A stretch of 64,000 bases of DNA. Source: Streptomyces caeruleatus. Lineage in GTDB: Bacteria; Actinomycetota; Actinomycetes; Streptomycetales; Streptomycetaceae. The stretch's first letter is position 1, and each line of letters opens with the position of its first letter. Positions 62,520 through 64,000 of this stretch are shown here, piece after piece. A program made the translations under genes and the position numbers. The DNA lies in contig NZ_KQ948924.1 of assembly GCF_001514235.1 (NCBI RefSeq), positions 425,220 to 489,219 of the forward strand. The letters are read 5' to 3'. The notes beneath the pieces were generated by a model. The model was not told the origin of the DNA and ran no database searches. It was given only the letters and a program-made list of their open reading frames with translations.

Positions 62520-63484
62520 GCCGCACCCCCGTCCGCCCATACGTCGGTCAGCGCCTCGCGCGGATCGGGCGCGGGCCCCGCCTTCGCCGCCTCGACGGCC
62601 TTAGCCACGAGGGAAGTCGCCCGCTCGTCCGCCTCGGCGACCACCGCCTCCGGGACTCCCATCTCGACGAGCCGCCCCCGCGCCAGGTCCAACGGGTCGT
62701 GCTTCAGCCAGCGTTCGACCTCCTCGGCCGGACGGTAGGTCGCCGGGTCGGCACGGCTGTGCCCGAAGTGCCGGTAGGTCAGCGCCTCCAGCAGCGCGGG
62801 CCCGTCTCCCGCCCGGGCCCGCCCCGCGAGCCGGGCCACCACGTCCTGCACGGCGACGACGTCGTTGCCGTCCACCACCTCGCCCGGGATGCCGTACGCG
62901 GGCGCCCGGTCTGCCGCGGGCCGTGGCACGGCCGTGACGTCGGCGATCGGCGTGTACTCCATGTACAGGTTGTTCTCGCAGACGAACAGCACCGGCAGCT
63001 TCCATACGGCGGCCAGGTTGAGCGCCTCGTGGAAGGCGCCGATGTTGGTGGCGCCGTCGCCGAAGAAGGCGACCGCGATCTGCTCGGTGCCGCGCAGCCT
63101 GGCCGACCAGGCGGCGCCGGCCGCCATCGGGAGGTGGGCGCCGACGATGGCGTAGGAGCCGAGCATGCCGGTGGACGCCTTGGTCAGGTGCATGGAGCCG
63201 CCCTTGGCCCCGCACAGCCCCGTGGCCCGGCTCATGAGTTCGGCGAGGCACTCCTGCGGGGTGGCGCCCCGGGCCATGGCGTGATGGTGGCCCCGGTAGG
63301 TGGCGAAGACGTAGTCGTCGGGCCGCAGGGCGGCGCTCGCGCCGACGGCGACGGCCTCGTGCCCGGCGGCGAGGTGGGTGGTGCCCTTGACGAGGCCCTG
63401 CAGGAACAGGTCGTGGGCGGCCTTCTCCGTACGGCGGATGACCATCATCTGCTCGTAGGAGGCGAGGAGTTCGGCCGGTTCCAT
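62507..63484 (-). CDS. 2-oxoacid dehydrogenase E1 component, alpha subunit
   Basis: A 325-residue protein. The thiamine diphosphate/magnesium motif is F-F-G-D-G-A-T-N-I-G-A-F-H-E-A-L-N; V-C-E-N-N closes it. Y-R-G-H-H-H-A-M-A-R-G and H-S-R-A-D-P complete the active site. It resembles acetoin dehydrogenase AcoA as well as pyruvate dehydrogenase PdhA. The ATG at 63484 overlaps the stop of the M24 peptidase gene upstream. Confidence 0.9.
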   Translation of the reverse strand: MEPAELLASYEQMMVIRRTEKAAHDLFLQGLVKGTTHLAAGHEAVAVGASAALRPDDYVFATYRGHHHAMARGATPQECLAELMSRATGLCGAKGGSMHLTKASTGMLGSYAIVGAHLPMAAGAAWSARLRGTEQIAVAFFGDGATNIGAFHEALNLAAVWKLPVLFVCENNLYMEYTPIADVTAVPRPAADRAPAYGIPGEVVDGNDVVAVQDVVARLAGRARAGDGPALLEALTYRHFGHSRADPATYRPAEEVERWLKHDPLDLARGRLVEMGVPEAVVAEADERATSLVAKAVEAAKAGPAPDPREALTDVWADGGAAWRT

Positions 63485-64000
63485 CAGCCTGCCCCGTTAC
63501 CGCGGGTGGTGTTGAGGTGGGACTGGGACTCGCGTCGGGTGTTCAGCTCGCCGCCCACCGTCCAGTACTTGCGGCCCGCCACCAGCAGTTCCTCCGCCGG
63601 GAACTTGGTGATGACCTCGCAGCCGTCGGCGGTGACGACCAGTTCCTCCTCGATCCGGGCGGCGGACCAGCCGTCGGCGGCGGGCCAGTAGGTCTCCAGG
63701 GCGAACACCATGCCCTCTTCGAGGACCTCGGGATGGTCGAGGGAGACCAGTCGGCTGAAGATCGGCTTCTCCCAGATGGAGAGTCCGACGCCGTGGCCGT
63801 ACTGCAACGCGAACGCGGCCGTCTCGTCGGCGAAGCCGAACTCCTCGGCACTCGGCCAGACTTGGACGATGTCGGCGGTCGTGGCGCCGGGGCGGACGAG
63901 CGCGATGGCCTGGTCCATGTACTCCCGGCAGCGGACGTAGGCGTCGCGCTGGGCGCCGGACGCGCTGCCGACCGCGAAGGTGCGGTAGTAGCAGGTGCGG
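63484..64000 (-). CDS. M24-family (Xaa-Pro/creatinase-like) peptidase, partial
   Basis: The C-terminal 171 residues are visible; the gene continues past the right edge. G-H-G-V-G-L-S-I-W-E near residue 75 of the visible part and E-E-G-M-V-F-A-L-E-T with I-E-E-E-L-V-V-T match the pita-bread fold metal-binding His and Glu residues. M24 enzymes cleave Xaa-Pro bonds or hydrolyse creatine-like and ectoine-like compounds. Its stop overlaps the E1 alpha start, placing it first of the known genes of this operon. Confidence 0.88.
   Translation of the reverse strand, partial: RTCYYRTFAVGSASGAQRDAYVRCREYMDQAIALVRPGATTADIVQVWPSAEEFGFADETAAFALQYGHGVGLSIWEKPIFSRLVSLDHPEVLEEGMVFALETYWPAADGWSAARIEEELVVTADGCEVITKFPAEELLVAGRKYWTVGGELNTRRESQSHLNTTRGNGAG

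Overview
The window is high-GC actinobacterial DNA that looks like Streptomyces. Gene density, codon use, GTG/TTG starts and gene families such as Rv1733c-like membrane proteins, DUF1876, DUF1918, DUF309, mini-circle DinB and SAV2177-type methyltransferase all point that way. No rRNA is present. There is one tRNA, tRNA-Pro(GGG), at 46035-46107 on the minus strand.

Positions 1 to about 40000 form a dormancy/hypoxia-type stress island that resembles the mycobacterial DosR(DevR) regulon and its Streptomyces OsdR counterpart. It carries a NarL/DevR-type response regulator (2478-3182) and a double-GAF histidine kinase (11538-13268) that keeps the haem His/Tyr spacing of DevS. It also has five intact tandem universal stress proteins, one frameshifted copy and two fragments. 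Other members are three CBS proteins, two Rv1733c-like membrane proteins, a DUF1876 protein, an Hsp20, an Acg-type nitroreductase, two PNPOx-fold proteins, two zinc alcohol dehydrogenases, phosphofructokinase, nicotinate phosphoribosyltransferase, a GH65 phosphorylase, a multicopper oxidase, a P1B-5-type metal ATPase with a C-terminal hemerythrin domain, a P2-type ATPase, a TrkA pair and a K+ channel. Many of these genes have an AGGGCC-G-N-N-C-GGCCCT-like dyad upstream, probably the regulator's operator. The island is also littered with decayed genes: USP fragments, a beta-phosphoglucomutase stub, an acetyl-CoA synthetase core cut at both ends and an apparent Hsp20 scrap.

Positions 40000 to 46100 are a mobile-DNA scar. 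An IS5-family transposase gene is split by a 1670-bp IS110-family element whose own transposase is frameshifted by a 7-bp tandem duplication. Next come a mini-circle DinB protein, an excisionase-like gene and a tyrosine integrase broken by a one-base frameshift, ending against tRNA-Pro. This suggests that some or all of the left part arrived at this tRNA.

Positions 46200 to 64000 look like ordinary chromosome: DUF309, precorrin-6A synthase, a DHA2 exporter, a secreted hydrolase, a TauE permease, a thiolase, a lipase, Dps, DUF3140 and a methyltransferase. Within it sits a divergent pair made of a caspase-like protease with about eight membrane segments and an EACC1-like protein, a candidate conflict or immunity module. 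The right end is a tightly coupled minus-strand operon of M24 peptidase, 2-oxoacid dehydrogenase E1 alpha and E1 beta, amidohydrolase, bicupin and SDR, apparently a catabolic pathway of unknown substrate. It runs off the window.
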